DNA of 64,000 nucleotides from Elusimicrobiaceae bacterium. Its GTDB lineage: Bacteria; Elusimicrobiota; Elusimicrobia; Elusimicrobiales; Elusimicrobiaceae. The DNA lies in contig JAFYXM010000007.1 of the NCBI GenBank assembly GCA_017546175.1, positions 186,001 through 250,000 on the forward strand, written 5' to 3'. Shown here in pieces: positions 23,498 to 33,791 of the stretch. Under the pieces are notes generated by a model that was not told where the DNA came from, did no database searches, and saw only the letters and a list, made by a program, of their open reading frames with translations. Made by a program: the position numbers and the translations under genes. Each line of letters starts with the position of its first letter. The first letter of the stretch is position 1.

Positions 23498-23974
23498 ATG
23501 AAAAGAGGTTTTACTTTGATAGAACTTTTGGTAGTGGTGTTAATTATTGCTATATTGTCTGCCGTAGCTTTGCCGCAATATAGGATAGCCATTGCGAAAA
23601 CCAAATATGTACGTCTCATTACCAGTGTAGATGCTATTTGGAAGGCACAACAAATTTATTATTTAGCTAACGGAGAATATGCCACTTCTTTTGATAATTT
23701 GGATATATCTCTGCAGGGAGAAAGCAGATCGTCTAATTGTTTTTCATCGGTTTTACATTCTTGTTGTATGGGGTTAAGCACAGAAGGAGTATTTAATAAT
23801 TTATACTGTACAAACCGAATTGAAGGAAAAGGAGGGAATTCCTATATGATTTTTCCCAGTGGGGTTCGAAAATGTTTTGCGTATGACGGAAATATTGTTT
23901 CAGAAAAAGTTTGTTTGTCTATGGGAGCAAAATATGAATCTTCCGAAAGTTATATAAAAATATATCGGTTTTAA
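23498..23974 (+). CDS. type IV pilin-like protein 2
   Basis: 158 residues. N-terminus identical to pilin 1 for the first 17 residues ([17 protein letters not shown]); cleavage after Gly4, Glu5 of the mature form present. The head contains six cysteines, with CC near 89. The C-terminal cysteine loop (CFAYDG...VCLSMG) is longer than in the other pilins and it lacks the DKDWC ending. AAAAGGAG ribosome-binding site. No typical terminator before the convergent lptG gene 19 nt on. Confidence 0.88.
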   Translation: MKRGFTLIELLVVVLIIAILSAVALPQYRIAIAKTKYVRLITSVDAIWKAQQIYYLANGEYATSFDNLDISLQGESRSSNCFSSVLHSCCMGLSTEGVFNNLYCTNRIEGKGGNSYMIFPSGVRKCFAYDGNIVSEKVCLSMGAKYESSESYIKIYRF

Positions 23975-23993
23975 AAAAGGGGCAGAAAATTTC

Positions 23994-25079
23994 TTACAGT
24001 TTCAGGCACTTATACTCAAAGAAAACAACCGTTCCAAAGATAAGCACCGGTCCCCAACCGGCTAAGAACGGGTTAATATAACCGTTTTCTCCAATAGAAG
24101 TAATCATGCTGATCAGCCACCAAAAGGCAAAAGCAATGACCATAGAAGCGATGATATTTAATATTTTGCTTTTTCGGCGCATGCTGATGGCAAAAGGCAT
24201 TCCCAAAAGACACATAATCAACGTGGCAAACGGAGCGGCCAATTTGGTTTGGCGTTCCGTTTCTGCAGAATAATATGCCAGTCCCATTCTTTGAAAGAAA
24301 TTAATGCGTTTGGTTAAATCTCGGATACTCAAAAGTTTGTTTTCCGTTTTGCTGACGGACATATCTTGCGGAGGAATTTGGAAAGAAGATACTTCTTGAG
24401 TAAAAGGTTCGTCTTGTGTGTCTACGGCATCTATAAAAGTACGTTTGGTGCCGTCTTCTAAAATCCAAGATTGTTTCGTTTCATTCCATACCATGCGTTT
24501 GGCGATAATTTGAGAGGCAATATTCCATTGGTCATCATAAGTGTCCAAAGAAACGTCTTTCATCTCTCCTTTGCTTAAATCTACTACTTTTGCATAGAGC
24601 ATTTGGTTTTGGGCTATTTTCATGGCCACGTCGCCTTCAACATTCAAATTAAAATTTTCGCGGTATTTAATTTTGGTGTAATAAATGGTTTCGGCTTTAA
24701 TATTAAATGGAGGAACAACAAATTCCTGCACGGCCATGGTGAAAGCAGAGACCAATAAGATACAGGTTAAAACCGGTTTAAAAAGCTGGCGCGGTGCAAA
24801 TCCGCTGGCTACACAGGCGGTCCATTCGCCGTTGGATACCATTTCCGAAACGACGGAAATAGCCCCCAATAAACAAGCCACCGGCATCACGGTGGTCAAC
24901 CAACTGGGGAAAGTAAGCATAGAATAGGTCAAAATAGCACTCAAAGTAGAATGCCCGTTTCCCAAGGTTTTGAGTTTTTCAAAAGTATCTCCCAAAACGA
25001 CCAAAGTGGCAAACACACCCAACGCAAAAAAGAAAGGGCCCCAAAACTTTTTAGAAATATATACAGACAATCGACTCAT
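23994..25079 (-). CDS. lptG: LPS export permease LptG (YjgP/YjgQ family)
   Basis: 361 residues from the ATG at 25079, which overlaps the lptF stop codon as TAATG. Three N-terminal membrane helices, a large periplasmic jellyroll domain (about 120-265) and three C-terminal helices. With LptF and the ATPase LptB it extracts lipopolysaccharide from the inner membrane. Assigned as LptG because it follows lptF; the two are close paralogues and the labels could be swapped. lptB is not in the window. Confidence 0.85.
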   Translation of the reverse strand: MSRLSVYISKKFWGPFFFALGVFATLVVLGDTFEKLKTLGNGHSTLSAILTYSMLTFPSWLTTVMPVACLLGAISVVSEMVSNGEWTACVASGFAPRQLFKPVLTCILLVSAFTMAVQEFVVPPFNIKAETIYYTKIKYRENFNLNVEGDVAMKIAQNQMLYAKVVDLSKGEMKDVSLDTYDDQWNIASQIIAKRMVWNETKQSWILEDGTKRTFIDAVDTQDEPFTQEVSSFQIPPQDMSVSKTENKLLSIRDLTKRINFFQRMGLAYYSAETERQTKLAAPFATLIMCLLGMPFAISMRRKSKILNIIASMVIAFAFWWLISMITSIGENGYINPFLAGWGPVLIFGTVVFFEYKCLKL

Positions 25080-26182
25080 TATATGTTTAACCTCTTTTTC
25101 CAAAGATACCACGCGGCTCCCGCTCCGACAAACATGGGCAACCACGGACTCACATAAGCCAAGAAAGTCACTTTTTTGCCTATGCTTAGTCCCAATGTCA
25201 TCAATAAGTAAAATACAAAAATGATAATCACGCTAAAAAGCATGCCCCAACCTTTATTGGTGCGTTTTCCCAAAGAAAAGCCCAGCGGACAGCTGACAAA
25301 CAGTAAAATAATGGGCGCAAAAGCCATTACGTTACGTGTACTTACTTCGGCTCTGTATTGAGATTTTTCTTCCGGCGTCATGCGGCCTTGCTTAATCATG
25401 CGGAAAATCTTAGTGGTAGTTCTTTCTGCTACGCGTTGATCACGTTTGTGGTCGCGCGTGAGGGAAATATTCATGGTGTAATTGTCAAAATTGGCGGCAA
25501 TGATAGCCGTGGGGTCTTTGGAATCAATACGTTGCATTTGTCCATTTTGCAGCTGAAGGCCGATAGATTTATCAGTTAAAATTACTTTGCCGGAGCTGGC
25601 ATTTACCTTGGTGCTCAGAGCGTCTTTATCGTTCTTGCGGATTAAGTGTATTTGCTTGGCCAACTTTGAAGATTCGTCCAAGTCTTCTAAATATAACTCC
25701 CATTCCCCTAAATTTAAGAAAGTTTTGGGTTCTAAGGTAACTTTAGTTATTTTTTGTCTGGCTTCTTCACGCAAGTTAAGCATGCGTTGATAGCTGCGGG
25801 GGGTTAACCAATTGTCTAGAAAAAATAAGATAACCACTAGCCCTATGGCACAAAGAAGCATTGGTTTTACGATTTCTTTAAAAGAAAAACCGGCTGCACG
25901 CAGAGCAATTAGCTCTCCCTGTTCGCTCATACTGGTTAAAGTCAAAAGTACTGCAATTTGAAATGCCATGGGGGCCGCCATGGAAAAAACGTTTGGCATT
26001 ACGCTAAGCAAAGAAGAAGCTATCCACCACCAGCTGGTACCGTAGTTCATTGCCATTTCCATAATACGGATAAAATGGTTCATGAAAATAACAAACATCA
26101 AAATCCCTACTACCCCTATAAAAAAGGTCAGTAAGGTTTTTACGATATAACGCGTAAAAATACCGGGACGTGCAAATCTCAT
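25079..26182 (-). CDS. lptF: LPS export permease LptF (YjgP/YjgQ family)
   Basis: 367 residues with the same plan as LptG: helices at about 12-35, 50-75 and 100-125, a periplasmic domain, and helices near 280-355. The segment SEQGELIALRAAGFS is the cytoplasmic coupling helix that contacts LptB. The minus-strand promoter TGTTAGAAT is about 10 nt before the ATG, with no ribosome-binding site. Divergent from the SprA-like gene. Confidence 0.88.
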   Translation of the reverse strand: MRFARPGIFTRYIVKTLLTFFIGVVGILMFVIFMNHFIRIMEMAMNYGTSWWWIASSLLSVMPNVFSMAAPMAFQIAVLLTLTSMSEQGELIALRAAGFSFKEIVKPMLLCAIGLVVILFFLDNWLTPRSYQRMLNLREEARQKITKVTLEPKTFLNLGEWELYLEDLDESSKLAKQIHLIRKNDKDALSTKVNASSGKVILTDKSIGLQLQNGQMQRIDSKDPTAIIAANFDNYTMNISLTRDHKRDQRVAERTTTKIFRMIKQGRMTPEEKSQYRAEVSTRNVMAFAPIILLFVSCPLGFSLGKRTNKGWGMLFSVIIIFVFYLLMTLGLSIGKKVTFLAYVSPWLPMFVGAGAAWYLWKKRLNI

Positions 26183-26334
26183 AGATAATCTTATTCTAAC
26201 AAATATCGGCCTGAGGGCGGGGAAAAATATGAAGAAAAACTATTCTTTTTGGGTCAGGTAAAAAATAACCCCATATTACCGTGGACAAGCAGACAAATAT
26301 TATACAATGAAAGAATGAGGTTTTTTACCGTCTT

Positions 26335-29300
26335 ATGAAAACCGCACGGTTGCTTTTATGTCTTTTTTTAATCCCCCAGTTGGTTTTCGGCCCGTGTTTG
26401 CAGGCCGAAACGCTGCCGTATAGCTTGGTGGATCGGGACCGTTATGACATTTTTGAAGACGAGCGTAAAGCCAAAGCCGAAGAAGAACTGATTATCAAAG
26501 ACACCCCTGATGATGCACAGCTTTTAAAATATACCAATGAGTTTTGGCGTCAAGCCGTGACCGCGGTGGAGGGTGATTACAGCCTAGACAAAGAGCCGGA
26601 GCCGATTCCTGACCTGACCTTATTAAACCCCACGTTATCTTTGCCCATTTACGGCACCAATATCGCCTTAACGGGGCGTTACGTGGTGGGTTTTAAAATG
26701 GACGCCAAGCGCTACAGCGAAGATGCCAATAATGACATTGAAGAAAGAAATGTCCGTAATTTTGAAATGCAACAAGAAATGCAAATCAAAATGCAGGGTA
26801 AAATTTTGGACCGTATTTTTGTAGATATTGATTATGACGATAAACGCGAAGATGAAAAAACCTTGTCCGTAGCCTACCGCGGAAAAACGGGGGAATTTGT
26901 CCAGTCTGCCGAGTTCGGCGATATCAATTTATCTTTACCTCAAACGGAATTTATTGCCTATCAAAAACAACTTTTCGGTGCCAAAGTCCATTTGCAACAT
27001 AAAGATTTGGACTTGCGCATCATCGGCAGTCAGACCAAAGGTTCCAGTAAGCAAAAGCAATTTATCGGCAGCAGCGTATTTGAAATTGTATCTATTGCCG
27101 ATGTGGACTATATCCGCCGTACTTATTATGACTTGACCTTCGGCAGCAATGTGGGGTTGGACTCGGGCTGGTCTGTGGATATGGGTAATATTGCCCCCGG
27201 TACGGAAGAAGTGTATTTATACACCAATAGTACAGATGGGGACTATGTGCCTATTTCTTTGACCGCGCGCGACTATAAAGATTCTTCTGTTTCTTATCAG
27301 GCCAAGTTTAAGCTTTTACAGCGCGGTGTAGATTATACCGTAGATTATAGCCGCGGTATCATTCGTTTTGCTTCTGCACAATCTGCGGCCAGTGTGATCG
27401 CAGTGAACTATCAAAACGCAGCCGGAAAATGGCTTAGCCCCAATCAAAACGAACCTTATTTGATTAAAACAGAAAACGAAAAACCCATTTCTTCCAATGA
27501 TGAAATTGGATATCAATTGGAAATGAAAACCTTTTACTCCATCGGGGCACAACAGATTACCCGCGATAACGGAAAAGGTAATTTTATTTTAACGCTGTTA
27601 GATGCCAACGGACAAGAAATAGGCAGTAAGGCCAGTCCCAAACAGGTGTACCCTGCTACAATAGATATGGATTTTGACCGAGGTGTTTTTGAGCTTCAAA
27701 GCCGCATGCTTGATGACCGCGGTTTATACAATGCTACCCCTGTTTCTTCTAAAAACCGTACTTTCAAAGTGGAGTACACCTCCACCGTGAAAACCTATTT
27801 TGTAGAAGCTGACATGGTCGTGGAGTCTGAATCGGTCAAGTTGAACGGCCGTCAACTGCAGCGCAACAATGACTATTATATAGACTATACCTCCGGCTTT
27901 ATTACCTTCTACAAAGGGGACCAAATTACCGAAAATTCCGTCATTGATATTACTTACGATACTACCAACGGATCCGATTCCAATAACTCTTTAATCGGCG
28001 GTCGTTTGGACTACAAACTTTTTGACAAAATCAAATTGGGCAGTACGGTACTTAAAGAAGGATGGGATAAACCGCAAAGCGTTCCTCAAGTGGGCAACTA
28101 TGCCAAAGATTTGCTCATCTACGGAGCAGACATCAATGCCAAAGATTTACAAGTAACCGATAAGGTAGCCGTAGATTTTGGAGCCGAAGTGGCTAAAAGT
28201 GAAAAGAATGAAAACGTGTACGGCTACGCCATGATTGACAGCATGAACGATGCCAATATTCAGGTGGGAGGCAGTAGAATTTTTTATGATTGGACGATTT
28301 CTTCCAACCCCAACGCCAAACCTGCTTTCTTGGACTCTGTTTCTTGGGACACCCAAGAACTGCCTATGCTGGAGATTAACCCCAACGCCATCGGTACTTA
28401 CAATGAAAAACAACAAGTCTTGGTGATTAATTACGATTTTACAAAGCCCCAAACGGTCAATATGGGCAGTTTCTCAGAACATGACGAAATTTCTATTGTT
28501 TATCCGTTGAGTGACAGCGGGGTAGATTTATCTGACAAGACCTCATTTGAGCTGACAATGCTCGGCGAAGGAAGTGCTATAGCTGCGCCGGAGCTGAATG
28601 TTACTTTCGGTAATATCAGCGAATATTCAGACTCTATTAACCCGTTAAACGTACCTGGCGGTTTAGCAGCCGGAGAATATGGTATGTACACCGCTTGTAG
28701 CGGAGGCGACAGCGCCCCTAAAACCGAAGATGTAAATTGTTTGGAAACCTTGGCCCCCAATGAAGACCGCGGTTGGTGGTTTGCTAACCCTGACGGAACA
28801 GTGCAGCGTTTTGATCCTTTTACCAAAAACCTCTATAACCCCGAACGCCAACCCAACGGCCGCATTGATAGCCAAGATTTAAACCATAACGGTAAATATG
28901 ACCCCGAGGATAATAATGTGGGTGGCAGTTTCGGTTATGCCGGGGTGGATATTAACGGTATGACGAATAACAGCCTCTCTTTTGACGGGTGGAAAACCTT
29001 TAGTACCCCCTTAACCGTAGATGATAAAAACCGTTGGAATGCGGTGCGCCATTTGCGCGTAACCTTAAAATTGACCGATGAAATGAAAGCGGCAGGGAAA
29101 TTAAAAGGTACGGTGAAAATTGCCAATGTGGCTTTGGCCGGTACGGCTTGGAATCCGCAAGAAGATACAGACCCTAACAAATTTGCGGTTTCCGGTATTA
29201 ATAACGTAGATAATACCAACTATGTGCCTATATTTAGCCCCAATACAGGTGATGGTCTGCAGGTGTTTAATGAGCTGTATGGCTCTGTGGCTAATTACAA

Positions 29301-31740
29301 AGCTCAAAGCGATAGCGCCAACATCATGGACCAAGCTTTAAATATCACTTACAAAGATATTATTTCAAATGAAGGAGACTCTTTCTTTGCCAATCGCAAC
29401 TTCAAAACGATGGACTTTACCCAACATAAAGAGTTTCGCTTTTTATTGCATAATAATAACCAAAACCCCGATGCGGAATTTTTCTTGAAAGTGGGTACAG
29501 ATGAAAACTATGACAAAATTATCGTTCCTCTGGGAGAAGGCAAAGACCAGTGGCGTCTAATCAGTTTAAAAATGGTGGATACAAACGGAGACGGTATTAC
29601 CGATACTTTTGAAAATATTTCTCCGGCCGACTACGGCGTAGAAGTGCGCAATGTGCGCCAAAACGGCGGTATGATGAATTTCAAAAAAGTCAGTATGATT
29701 ATGGCCGGTATTTCTGCAACCTCTACGGTAGATCCTGCCACCGGAAAAGAAAATTATGCCAGTAACAGCGGCGGCGGCTCTGTGTGGCTGAACGTTATTC
29801 ACTTGGCAGATGCCATTACTACCAGAGGCACAGCTTATAAGGTGGATGGTGCCGTGCGTATGGACGGTTGGGGCAGTGCCGGGGCCAAGTATAAATATAT
29901 GGACGGTGATTTTGAAACACCTCTTACAGTGTCTAAAGATCAAGAAATAACGGAAGAAGAGTATTTCTTAAAGGTGGACCGTGTAAAACATTTCCCGATG
30001 GAGGCTACGTTTAACCGCAGCACCACCGTGACCCCTAATATCGCCGACACGACTGACTACAACACCATCAGCACCTTGGATAAAGGTTCGGTGGAGCGTC
30101 AGCGGGCTGTGGTGCGCGGAGATTTTATCAAAGATAATTTGCCTAAAGTCGGTTTGCAGTACACCATGGATCAAGTAGATTATGATTTGATGAAACGTAA
30201 GGATAAAGCTCAAACCTATGCCGTTACCATGAGTCATGAGGGAAAGGGGTCTTTTAAAAACATTAATGCAGGGTACTCTTTTACCGATACTCAGATTCAC
30301 TATGCGCAAGAAGTGCACTCTGATACTAATTATAATACCCAAGAGCAGACTCAACGTCTGAATATGAAGCTAAAATATGAGCCTCATAAAAATTTCAATC
30401 TTACTCCTTCTTACAGCTTAACACAAAGCAAAGAGGAACGCACACAACACAGTGCTTTAAATCCGACCTATCATCGCCGATATCCCAAAGCAATGAACCA
30501 AAATGCCGGTTTTAACAGCACTTGGCGCATTACCAAGTGGTTGGCCCCGTCGCTGAGCTATAGTATTGCCACTACGGAAACGAATAATTTGACGGAAAAG
30601 ATTTTTAATAAAAACACGGCAGACGAAAAAACTTTTGAAGCGGGTGAGCTGAAAAGTTTGAACCGTAATGCAGACGGCGGTATTTCTTTGACTCTGAACG
30701 GTAATGAAATTATGCCAAAGAACAAACTTTTTAAAAGCTTTGTTATTTCGTCCAGTTACCGTTTACAAGATGCCGATTCTTGGAATTATATAGATGATGA
30801 TTTTGACGCCAAAAGAGAATTGTGGATTCGCTCTTCGCTTTCCGGCACCGGCAAATATGCCAGCCGTCAGAGCCTTATTTTGCGCGATACCATTACTTCT
30901 TCTCAGCGTTGGATGCCATTATCGGCTTATGATTTGGTCGGGCAATTGGCTCCCCTGAAAACGGTTTCTTTCTTAAATAACTTTACCCACAGTACCCAGC
31001 AAAACAATCAAACGGGCACGGTCTATGAGAGCAAGAGCATGACATTGCCTGATGCTGTACTGTCTATTTCTGATTTGGAAAAATTCTTTTATGGCGGACG
31101 CTGGGTCAACTCTACCAATTTAAAACTTCGTTTCAGCGAAGTGCAGAGCCGCACCGTTGGAAGCGACGAGAAAATGGAAAAGAAATACGGGGCTGATTTG
31201 CGCTTTTTGCTCTTTAACTTTTTTGATACGGTACTGATGTATGACAAACAAGACAGCTGGAAAGATGATTTAAAGGCGGGGGAAAGCTTGGAGCAGATAC
31301 ATGGGGAAAACTTCTCCGCGCAGACTTCTTTTTATGTGGGAAATTGGCGTTTTACACCCAAAATTCTCTACTCGGAATATGAAAAACAACTGGTGCGCGG
31401 ACAAATCAGCCAAAGCAGCAGCGAATTTACTCCCAGTTTAAATGTCCGCTTGGACTTTAATTTGCCGCGCGGTATTAAAATGCCTTTTGTAAACCGCATG
31501 TATAATGCCACTAACCGCGTTATTTGGAACACTACTTTGTCTTATACGCAAAAAGAATCTCCCGTGGAAGTAAAAGACAACTATGATAAGCTGGATATTC
31601 TTTCTTCCTTAGATTATGAGCTTTCTCAAAATCTGCGTCTGAACGTAGCTGCGGGAGTAACGTGGCTCAATCACGCTTATGTGGCTACGGAAGATTATAT
31701 GGCGTACAACTTGGCGGCCAATGTTACCATTCAATTCTAA
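26335..31740 (+). CDS. giant SprA-like outer-membrane protein
   Basis: 1801 residues. Signal peptide about 1-24. Early segments alternate barrel-like strands with soluble domains (YRGKTGEFVQSAEFGDINLS near 180). A middle calcium-type stretch reads NGRIDSQDLNHNGKYDPED near 845, as in SprA-family proteins, and the last 400 residues are mostly beta strands ending in Val-Thr-Ile-Gln-Phe. SprA is the very large translocon barrel of the type IX secretion system; this copy is shorter than the roughly 2400-residue Bacteroidota form. No other type IX genes are in the window. The call rests on remembered sequence pattern, so the exact role is inferred. Confidence 0.65.
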   Translation: MKTARLLLCLFLIPQLVFGPCLQAETLPYSLVDRDRYDIFEDERKAKAEEELIIKDTPDDAQLLKYTNEFWRQAVTAVEGDYSLDKEPEPIPDLTLLNPTLSLPIYGTNIALTGRYVVGFKMDAKRYSEDANNDIEERNVRNFEMQQEMQIKMQGKILDRIFVDIDYDDKREDEKTLSVAYRGKTGEFVQSAEFGDINLSLPQTEFIAYQKQLFGAKVHLQHKDLDLRIIGSQTKGSSKQKQFIGSSVFEIVSIADVDYIRRTYYDLTFGSNVGLDSGWSVDMGNIAPGTEEVYLYTNSTDGDYVPISLTARDYKDSSVSYQAKFKLLQRGVDYTVDYSRGIIRFASAQSAASVIAVNYQNAAGKWLSPNQNEPYLIKTENEKPISSNDEIGYQLEMKTFYSIGAQQITRDNGKGNFILTLLDANGQEIGSKASPKQVYPATIDMDFDRGVFELQSRMLDDRGLYNATPVSSKNRTFKVEYTSTVKTYFVEADMVVESESVKLNGRQLQRNNDYYIDYTSGFITFYKGDQITENSVIDITYDTTNGSDSNNSLIGGRLDYKLFDKIKLGSTVLKEGWDKPQSVPQVGNYAKDLLIYGADINAKDLQVTDKVAVDFGAEVAKSEKNENVYGYAMIDSMNDANIQVGGSRIFYDWTISSNPNAKPAFLDSVSWDTQELPMLEINPNAIGTYNEKQQVLVINYDFTKPQTVNMGSFSEHDEISIVYPLSDSGVDLSDKTSFELTMLGEGSAIAAPELNVTFGNISEYSDSINPLNVPGGLAAGEYGMYTACSGGDSAPKTEDVNCLETLAPNEDRGWWFANPDGTVQRFDPFTKNLYNPERQPNGRIDSQDLNHNGKYDPEDNNVGGSFGYAGVDINGMTNNSLSFDGWKTFSTPLTVDDKNRWNAVRHLRVTLKLTDEMKAAGKLKGTVKIANVALAGTAWNPQEDTDPNKFAVSGINNVDNTNYVPIFSPNTGDGLQVFNELYGSVANYKAQSDSANIMDQALNITYKDIISNEGDSFFANRNFKTMDFTQHKEFRFLLHNNNQNPDAEFFLKVGTDENYDKIIVPLGEGKDQWRLISLKMVDTNGDGITDTFENISPADYGVEVRNVRQNGGMMNFKKVSMIMAGISATSTVDPATGKENYASNSGGGSVWLNVIHLADAITTRGTAYKVDGAVRMDGWGSAGAKYKYMDGDFETPLTVSKDQEITEEEYFLKVDRVKHFPMEATFNRSTTVTPNIADTTDYNTISTLDKGSVERQRAVVRGDFIKDNLPKVGLQYTMDQVDYDLMKRKDKAQTYAVTMSHEGKGSFKNINAGYSFTDTQIHYAQEVHSDTNYNTQEQTQRLNMKLKYEPHKNFNLTPSYSLTQSKEERTQHSALNPTYHRRYPKAMNQNAGFNSTWRITKWLAPSLSYSIATTETNNLTEKIFNKNTADEKTFEAGELKSLNRNADGGISLTLNGNEIMPKNKLFKSFVISSSYRLQDADSWNYIDDDFDAKRELWIRSSLSGTGKYASRQSLILRDTITSSQRWMPLSAYDLVGQLAPLKTVSFLNNFTHSTQQNNQTGTVYESKSMTLPDAVLSISDLEKFFYGGRWVNSTNLKLRFSEVQSRTVGSDEKMEKKYGADLRFLLFNFFDTVLMYDKQDSWKDDLKAGESLEQIHGENFSAQTSFYVGNWRFTPKILYSEYEKQLVRGQISQSSSEFTPSLNVRLDFNLPRGIKMPFVNRMYNATNRVIWNTTLSYTQKESPVEVKDNYDKLDILSSLDYELSQNLRLNVAAGVTWLNHAYVATEDYMAYNLAANVTIQF

Positions 31741-32467
31741 TTTCTTTACCAGAGCCAAAGAGCTTCTTTTGCATATATTGTTTCCCAATACATGTTATGC
31801 TTGTCGTCGGGATTTGGCCTTGGGACAAAAAGAACCTTTGTGTGAGGAGTGTTTAAAACAAATTAAAACGGTAGGTTCTTTGTATTGTCAACGTTGCGGG
31901 AAGCCATTGCCGGACGGCGGGGCTCATTGTTATCAATGCCGCGGCACGAAAGCCCGTCAATTTAAATGTAAAATCATTCGTTCAGCCGTGGTGTTCTCTC
32001 CTCAAGTACGGGCACTGGTGCATGCTTTTAAATATGCCGATCAGGCATATTTATCAGATTTTTTGTCGGATATGATGTATCGTCATTTTTATGATTATAC
32101 AGATTTGTCTGAATCGGAATTGATTATACCGGTTCCCTTGCATGCTAAAAAAGCAAAAACGCGAGGTTATAATCAGGCGGAGCTTTTGGCAGAGTCATTG
32201 GCCCAAAAGCTATGTTTGCCGTTAGCCAAACAAGTTTTAAAGCGCGTGCGCAATACCCCCAGTCAAACCAAATTAGGCCGAGAAGACAGACTGAAAAATA
32301 TGAGTGATGCTTTTGAATGTGTGATCGGAGAAAAGATAAAAGGAAAAGTAGTTCTGCTTATTGATGATGTGGCTACTACGGGAGCCACTTTAGAGGGGTG
32401 TGCTGCTGCCTTAAAAAAGGCGGGTGCTAAAAAAGTAATGGCATATACACTGGCTCGCGAAACCTAG
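31721..32467 (+). CDS. comF: ComF-family phosphoribosyltransferase
   Basis: 248 residues from ATG 31721, which overlaps the end of the SprA-like gene by 20 nt. An N-terminal zinc-finger pair (CYACRRDL, CEECLK, CQRCGKPL, CYQC) is followed by a type I phosphoribosyltransferase domain with the PRPP loop LLIDDVATTGAT near 210. ComF proteins take part in DNA uptake for transformation and possibly primosome remodelling. An earlier in-frame ATG (31679) would lie deeper inside sprA and is less likely. No other competence gene is adjacent. Confidence 0.88.
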   Translation: MLPFNSNFFTRAKELLLHILFPNTCYACRRDLALGQKEPLCEECLKQIKTVGSLYCQRCGKPLPDGGAHCYQCRGTKARQFKCKIIRSAVVFSPQVRALVHAFKYADQAYLSDFLSDMMYRHFYDYTDLSESELIIPVPLHAKKAKTRGYNQAELLAESLAQKLCLPLAKQVLKRVRNTPSQTKLGREDRLKNMSDAFECVIGEKIKGKVVLLIDDVATTGATLEGCAAALKKAGAKKVMAYTLARET

Positions 32468-32497
32468 CAAAAGCCCCGCGCAAGCATGTAAAAATAA

Positions 32498-32503
32498 TAT
32501 AAT
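32498..32503 (+). promoter_or_regulatory. -10 box of waaA, leaderless layout
   Basis: TATAAT ends 7 nt before the ATG at 32511; no ribosome-binding site. Confidence 0.5.
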
Positions 32504-32510
32504 AAGATAT

Positions 32511-33791
32511 ATGGGCAAATTTCTATTGCTTTTAACAAACTTGGCTTTTCCGTTTGCCGCACTGGGTGTGCTGCTGGGGTTTGTGTTTTCGGCCCGTCGC
32601 CGCGTACTTAAAACGTTGTGGCAGGAACTTAAAGAGCGTTTTGCACTGCAACGGGAAGGCGATGTTCCCCAAGGGACACTGTGGATACACTGTGCCAGCG
32701 TGGGGGAAGTGAAATCTGTCCAAACGCTTATCAAACAATTAAAATCTCTTTATCAAAAAGAAGTGATTGTTACTACCAGCACCGTAGCCGGCCGCAGCGA
32801 AGCCGCCAAAAATCCCGATATTCAAAAAGCCTTGTTGGTACCGCTTGATTTTTATCCTTTCAGCAGTCGTTTTGTTCGCTTGGCTAAACCGTACCGTTTG
32901 TTTGTGGTGGAGCGGGAAATATGGCCCAATATGATTTATGCCGCCCAAAAAGCGGGAGTGCCTGTGATGCTTGTCAATGCCCGTATTTCCCAAAAAAGTA
33001 CCCGCGCTTACAGATTGATTAAACCGATGTTTGAAATGTTGTCTAGTCAAATTGCTTTGGGCGCTATGCAAGATCAAGACGCCGCCAAGCGCTACGGCAG
33101 TTTGGGCCTTCCGCAAGAAAAAATAATTGTATGCGGAAATGTAAAATATGATACGTTAAATGACCAACCGGCCAAATTAAAAGAAGTAAATGCTTTGATC
33201 AAAAAACTGGGTTGGCAGGAAAGTCCTATTTTGGTTTGCGGCAGTACGCACCCTGCGGAAGAGGACCTTATTTTAAAAGCGGCTGCGTCTTGGGCTGAAG
33301 CAGGAATTAAAATTATTTTTGCTCCGCGCCATCTGGAGAGAAAAGAAGAAATTAAAACCATTTGGCAGAAACAAAATCTTCCTTTTGCCTTCTTTAGTGA
33401 AAAGAAATTTCCTAAAAATACCGCTGTTTTGTGCGTAGATACGATGGGATTCTTGCAGTCTTTGTATGCGTGTGCCTCTTTGGCTTTTGTGGGAGGGAGT
33501 ATTGCTCCGCGCGGTGCGCATAACTTGCTGGAGCCTGCCATTTTAGAAAAGACGGTTTTATTCGGAAAAAGTTTTTATAATACGCCCGATACGGCCCATG
33601 CCCTGCTTTCCAGCGGCGGTGGGGTGTTGGTGGACGAAAACAATTTCAAATCTACGGTACTGCGCTTATGCAAAGACAGTGCCGGATTAGAAAATATGGC
33701 CGCTAAGGCGCGCCAGACGGCTCTTAGCTTTAAAGGAGCCACCCAAAAAATTATGGGAGCTGTAAAAGATTATGAACGAAAAACAACCTAA
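32511..33791 (+). CDS. waaA: Kdo transferase
   Basis: 426 residues. One N-terminal membrane helix, then a GT-B glycosyltransferase fold. Motifs HCASVGEVKS near 63, PLDFYPFSSRFV near 110, EREIWPNMI near 127 and NVKYD near 205 identify 3-deoxy-D-manno-octulosonate transferase, which adds Kdo to lipid A precursor at the inner membrane. In line with lptFG it shows a real LPS. It overlaps the following heptosyltransferase gene by 20 nt. Confidence 0.95.
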   Translation: MGKFLLLLTNLAFPFAALGVLLGFVFSARRRVLKTLWQELKERFALQREGDVPQGTLWIHCASVGEVKSVQTLIKQLKSLYQKEVIVTTSTVAGRSEAAKNPDIQKALLVPLDFYPFSSRFVRLAKPYRLFVVEREIWPNMIYAAQKAGVPVMLVNARISQKSTRAYRLIKPMFEMLSSQIALGAMQDQDAAKRYGSLGLPQEKIIVCGNVKYDTLNDQPAKLKEVNALIKKLGWQESPILVCGSTHPAEEDLILKAAASWAEAGIKIIFAPRHLERKEEIKTIWQKQNLPFAFFSEKKFPKNTAVLCVDTMGFLQSLYACASLAFVGGSIAPRGAHNLLEPAILEKTVLFGKSFYNTPDTAHALLSSGGGVLVDENNFKSTVLRLCKDSAGLENMAAKARQTALSFKGATQKIMGAVKDYERKTT

